A stretch of DNA of 64,000 nucleotides from Gymnorhina tibicen (lineage: Eukaryota; Chordata; Aves; Passeriformes; Artamidae): assembly GCA_013399875.1 (NCBI GenBank), contig VXAZ01002362.1, positions 1,298,098 through 1,362,097 of the forward strand, given 5' to 3'. Made by a program: the position numbers and the translations under genes. Under the pieces are notes generated by a model. That model made no database searches. It saw only the letters and a program-made list of their open reading frames with translations, and was not told the origin of the DNA. Positions 62,201-64,000 of the stretch are shown piece by piece. The stretch's first letter is position 1. Each line of letters begins with the position of its first letter.

Positions 62201-62863
62201 CTACAGCAAAACAAAATGCTCACATAGAAGATGGTCTTTTAGAAAACTTCTCTTCCTCACCTGTTTTAGAAAGGTATCAAAGTGCCAAAGCAAACAATTT
62301 CAGTAACACATCAGTACTTGTATTCACTTCCCACACACACTATGTTAACAAGCAGCAAGGTATTTCCATGACAAGCTTCAGAGAAATTATGCACACTACC
62401 TCAAAAAGCCCTGTCCTTCCTCACAAAGGAAGAAGTCAAGCTCTTCCATATAGCTTTGTTTTTCATTATGTTTAGTTGACTCTAGAAAAGACAAACAGGC
62501 CACCAATCTCAACCCCTGTTTGTTAAAGAGAAAGAAGGCAGGTTATTGATTTAACTACCACTAGCACCCCATTCATAAGCTCACTACCACTTTTCAGAGA
62601 GAGAGCTCCTTAATCAACAGATTAAGCACCACTTTGAGTGGACAGCACTAGACTGAAAGGCACTTAAGTAACCCTCTTCAACAGGCCCTTTCACAAGTCA
62701 CCCTAAAGACAATCGAGGCATCACATTACTCAGCAGTGACTGACCTGACAGATCCAGCTCCTCTGTTGAGGCAAGGTTGGCAAGACTCCATGTATCACTG
62801 CGTGCTGCCAAGACAAATTTGTGAGCACTGATGTGCTTGTCCCCAATCTTTATCTTCAGATCA
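41147..62863 (-). CDS. ANKFY1: ANKFY1 (Rabankyrin-5), 23 exons, lacking about 68 N-terminal codons
   Basis: Rab5 effector on early endosomes and macropinosomes that binds PI3P through its FYVE finger and EHD1 through an NPF motif (established knowledge). Exons in transcript order: 62745-62863, 60283-60418, 58689-58812, 57350-57499, 56694-56859, 54460-54664, 53648-53716, 52706-52905, 52184-52281, 51567-51792, 50531-50629, 50001-50154, 48909-49077, 47613-47731, 47115-47271, 45954-46154, 44533-44709, 43975-44122, 43617-43707, 43166-43290, 42811-42957, 42235-42325, 41147-41279. They total 3,304 nt and about 1,100 residues, matching human residues about 69-1169. Order of domains: BTB, BACK-like helices, about 20 ankyrin repeats, FYVE. 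All junction phases agree. The first coding exon(s) lie beyond base 64000. Confidence 0.96.
42235..42325 (-). CDS. ANKFY1: ANKFY1 exon (FYVE finger, first half)
   Basis: Encodes PPWCDGSNCYECAAKFGV and RKHHC: the W-x-D-like motif, first zinc Cys pair (C-x2-C) and the basic R-K-H-H-C PI3P-binding patch. Phase 1 in, phase 2 out (CACTG|GTAATA). Confidence 0.96.
42811..42957 (-). CDS. ANKFY1: ANKFY1 exon (last ankyrin repeats)
   Basis: Encodes VLLLAYMKGNANLCRAIVRA, NNNQGVNIFNYQVATKQLL and FRLL. Phase 1 in and out. Confidence 0.95.
43166..43290 (-). CDS. ANKFY1: ANKFY1 exon (ankyrin)
   Basis: Encodes GQSPMHILGQYGKDNAAAIC and FLECMPEYPLDKPDAEGN. Phase 2 in, phase 1 out. Confidence 0.94.
43617..43707 (-). 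CDS. ANKFY1: ANKFY1 exon (ankyrin)
   Basis: Encodes LHLAVMHGRLNNIRVLLTEC and NVDAEAFNI. 91 nt, phase 1 in, phase 2 out. Confidence 0.94.
43975..44122 (-). CDS. ANKFY1: ANKFY1 exon (ankyrin)
   Basis: Encodes LLAGAQVNELTKHRQTALHL and VLLENGVDFAAVDENGNN. The outer acceptor at 44123 gives phase 0 and the expected LLAGA; the inner CAG ten bases on would shift the frame. Confidence 0.94.
44533..44709 (-). CDS. ANKFY1: ANKFY1 exon (ankyrin)
   Basis: Encodes VDNKGRNFLHVAVQNSDIES and SKLTPLHLAVQAGSEIIV. 59 codons, phase 0 on both sides; donor CTG|GTGTGT. Confidence 0.94.
45148..45312 (-). mobile_element. CR1 LINE 3' end, antisense, in ANKFY1 intron
   Basis: Reverse-complement CR1 tail: ACCATAGAATGGTTAGAAGG, GACCTTCCAAGGTGATTCAG, CAGGGACACCTTCCACTATC, CTTGGACACTTCCAGGGATG. 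On the minus strand, so in the sense orientation of ANKFY1. Confidence 0.93.
45954..46154 (-). CDS. ANKFY1: ANKFY1 exon (ankyrin)
   Basis: Encodes DAEGRTPIHVAISNQHNVII, RQGMTPFACAMTYKNNKAAE and LKREPGAAEQ. 67 codons, phase 0 on both sides. Confidence 0.95.
47115..47271 (-). CDS. ANKFY1: ANKFY1 exon (ankyrin)
   Basis: Encodes an acidic loop (PGPNGEGEEEAHDG) and GQTPLHLAACWGLEEVIQCL, then GANVNAQ. Phase 2 in, phase 0 out. Confidence 0.95.
47613..47731 (-). CDS. ANKFY1: ANKFY1 exon (ankyrin)
   Basis: Encodes VRHGCDATCWGSGPSG and QTLLHRAIDENSEQIACFL. Phase 0 in, phase 2 out (CGCAG|GTCAGA). Confidence 0.95.
48909..49077 (-). CDS. ANKFY1: ANKFY1 exon (ankyrin)
   Basis: Encodes TQDGETALQLAIQNQLPLVV and KGNPPLWLALENNLEDIAST. 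Phase 2 in, phase 0 out. Confidence 0.95.
50001..50154 (-). CDS. ANKFY1: ANKFY1 exon (ankyrin)
   Basis: Encodes MHTIAAQLLGSGASIND and DGQTLLHMAIQRQDSKSALF. Phase 1 in, phase 2 out. Confidence 0.95.
50531..50629 (-). CDS. ANKFY1: ANKFY1 exon (ankyrin)
   Basis: Encodes NALHATNNLQIIPDFSLKD and RDQTVLGLALWTG. Phase 1 in and out. Confidence 0.94.
51567..51792 (-). CDS. ANKFY1: ANKFY1 exon (ankyrin)
   Basis: Encodes GETPLHTACRHGLANLTAEL, QGANPNLQ, a variable loop and LQTPLHMAIAYNHPDVVSVI. Phase 0 in, phase 1 out. Confidence 0.95.
52184..52281 (-). CDS. ANKFY1: ANKFY1 exon (ankyrin)
   Basis: Encodes NCLLQRAAGAGNEAASLFLA and THGAKVNHQNKW. Phase 1 in, phase 0 out. Confidence 0.93.
52706..52905 (-). 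CDS. ANKFY1: ANKFY1 exon with NPF motif
   Basis: Encodes DHEGSTALWLAVQYI, then the insertion SSDQSVNPFEDAPVVNGTSF with the EH-domain ligand NPFED, then RLIQRGSNTDAPDTVTG. Phase 2 in, phase 1 out. Confidence 0.95.
53648..53716 (-). CDS. ANKFY1: ANKFY1 short exon (ankyrin)
   Basis: A 69-nt exon encoding TPLHVSIVVRNEPVFSQLLQ and CK. Phase 2 in and out; found from its ankyrin motif and junction phases. Confidence 0.93.
54460..54664 (-). CDS. ANKFY1: ANKFY1 exon (ankyrin)
   Basis: Encodes FLIKNGARVNAATLGDQETP, LHLVASYSPKKH and LLQAGANPNMQDNKG. Phase 1 in, phase 2 out. Confidence 0.95.
54665..56693 (-). other. ANKFY1 intron without recognised content
   Basis: A 2-kb intron of unique sequence. 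Open frames on both strands show no family resemblance and no splice-compatible exon was found. Confidence 0.7.
56694..56859 (-). CDS. ANKFY1: ANKFY1 exon (ankyrin)
   Basis: Encodes DHNGDLALDLALAQRLESIA and GWSLLHKAIQR. Phase 0 in, phase 1 out (AGAG|GTAAGT). Confidence 0.95.
57350..57499 (-). CDS. ANKFY1: ANKFY1 exon (first ankyrin repeat)
   Basis: Encodes DDLRKEDFSSMSAQLLYKMF and YPLHKAIKVEREDVVFLYL. 50 codons, phase 0 on both sides. Confidence 0.95.
58689..58812 (-). CDS. ANKFY1: ANKFY1 exon (BACK-like helices)
   Basis: Encodes CEKGVMSLVNVRNCIRFY and STLLNYCAEIIASHW, the helical part after the BTB. Phase 2 in, phase 0 out. Confidence 0.95.
59165..59395 (+). mobile_element. CR1 LINE 3' end in ANKFY1 intron
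   Basis: GGTTGGATATTAGGAAAAGT, CAGGCACTGGCACAGGCTGC, GACATGGTTAATGATGGACT, TTGGCAGTGCTGGGCTTTTG and a degraded tail ending TCAATGATTCTAC. Plus orientation, antisense to ANKFY1. Confidence 0.93.
60283..60418 (-). CDS. ANKFY1: ANKFY1 exon (BTB end)
   Basis: Encodes DADPEVTMAMLRWIYTDELE and LTELMKLANKFQLQLLRER, the BTB C-terminal half. Phase 1 in, phase 2 out. Confidence 0.95.
60419..62744 (-). other. ANKFY1 intron between the two BTB exons
   Basis: 2.3 kb of AT-rich unique sequence; nothing recognised. Confidence 0.7.
62745..62863 (-). CDS. ANKFY1: ANKFY1 BTB exon (first in window)
   Basis: Encodes SDLKIKIGDKHISAHKFVL, the BTB/POZ signature, then ARSDTWSLANLASTEELDLS. Phase 2 in, phase 1 out (TCAG|GTCAGT). 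Confidence 0.94.
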
Positions 62864-64000
62864 CTGATAGGAGAAAAAAGCACAAACACGTATTATGCAG
62901 ATTTCCCCTGCACTTAGGTATGTATAGATTCAGCACCTCCACAGTACCTATGTCCTGGTATCCACATTTAGGTTCAAGTTGTTTGAGATATTAAAACACA
63001 ATTGGTAAAGTAGAACATGTTGTCAAATGACAATTTATATTTTTCTAGGGAGAAATGCAATGAGTCATTAACATTTCAAGTGCTTGGTTGGGTTTGGTTT
63101 TTTTTACCATTTCAGAATAAACAGGAAGAGAATTATTGTAGAAGTTAGGAAAAGCCAACAATCTTGAAGTTAAATACTTATGTCACAGTGTCCATACTAA
63201 TACTGTCAGCTAAGCACCAATGCTTTCAGGCAAGACCAGCAAGAGAACAATGCTGTTTGACAGTAGTCTGAGTGAAAGGCAGAATCCCCAGTTCCCAGGA
63301 GACCAGCTGTCAAGAACACCTATTTCATCCTGACCCTTTACACCACGTTATCCACTGCAGTTAGAAAATACCTGCCCTGTTCATTTCGAAGTCCCATGGC
63401 TTGCAAATGTTCTGACTGTGTAGGTGTGCTTTCCAGACCATTTTCCAAATCAAAGCACTGCTATAAACTACAGCACAACACAGAGATGTTACTTAATGAA
63501 ACCTGCACTGGAAGCTGCTACCTTTCTCATTCTGTGATATGAAACCCCTTTTAGACAAGTATTCTATGCCTTTAAAGCTAAGAAGCTGAACAGAAATAAA
63601 GTGCTCCAACTCTTCTGACATATACTACCTATCAAATCTTTTACCCAGCAGGCTACATTAAGTTCTTGCAGGCACAGAGCCTTTTCTCAAGGGGCTCATG
63701 AGGAGATGCTGGTGCAAGGAAATTTTAACTATAATAGAGTTCCCCTTACATGACTAAACTCCTTTACTCTATTGGCATTGCTTTCAGTAACAGCAAAGAA
63801 ATTGATAAATATCACAGTAGTCTCAGAACTGAATCAACTCAGGGATCTATAATATGGAAGAGATCCTTAGTGTGCCTATGGAAAAGAAACCATTAGCTAT
63901 AACTTTGTGTTGAGATTCAAAAATACAGTGTATCACCAAGTCACATATATTACTAATACAACCAGACAAGCCAAATTAATAAAGCTTCTTCACACACAAA
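62864..64000 (-). other. ANKFY1 intron upstream of the BTB exon
   Basis: Expected to lead to the missing N-terminal coiled-coil exon(s) outside the window. It contains one candidate alternative exon (63372-63415) and otherwise nothing recognised. Confidence 0.7.

Noticed and set aside
1..64000. tRNA, rRNA, CRISPR array, operon-like gene cluster or novel defence system
   Set aside because: None seen. The window is ordinary intron-containing vertebrate DNA with three known genes; no cloverleaf, spaced direct-repeat array or compact prokaryotic gene run was found by eye.

Overview
The window is nuclear DNA from a bird. The evidence is a set of CR1 LINE 3' ends, an avian endogenous-retrovirus solo LTR, and the vertebrate gene order ZZEF1 - CYB5D2 - ANKFY1 with typical GT-AG introns. 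All exons below were placed by finding splice sites whose phases join into one open frame and by recognising the protein families. No database search was run. Human gene sizes and alignments are from memory.

Layout. (1) 28..30126, minus strand: the first 29 coding exons of ZZEF1, about 1,610 codons of a protein that is about 2,960 residues in human. This part holds the EF-hand, the DOC/APC10 domain and a CUB-like module. The ZZ zinc fingers lie beyond base 1. A 28-base run of N sits inside exon 1. (2) 30127..31195: the head-to-head ZZEF1/CYB5D2 promoter. It is GC-rich, carries a short tandem repeat, and appears split by two CR1 fragments. (3) 31196..34654, plus strand: a complete four-exon CYB5D2 (neuferricin, 254 residues) with a minisatellite in intron 1. 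(4) 34655..41146: tail-to-tail interval with the 3' UTRs of CYB5D2 and ANKFY1. A 14-base palindrome at 36976..36989 offers AATAAA on both strands. (5) 41147..62863, minus strand: 23 exons of ANKFY1 (Rabankyrin-5) from the BTB domain through the ankyrin repeats and an NPF motif to the C-terminal FYVE finger. Only about 68 N-terminal codons are missing, beyond base 64000. (6) 62864..64000: ANKFY1 intron.

The genes are not a pathway. ZZEF1 is a chromatin-linked regulator, CYB5D2 a heme-binding MAPR-family protein, and ANKFY1 an endosomal Rab5 effector. I see no prokaryotic system, CRISPR array, tRNA or rRNA. I also see no previously undescribed biological system. The most informative oddities are the CR1-split divergent promoter, the palindromic poly(A) signal, the solo LTR beside a ZZEF1 exon, and two candidate alternative exons. 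Intronic stretches over 300 bases not listed separately contain nothing I recognise beyond AT-rich unique sequence.
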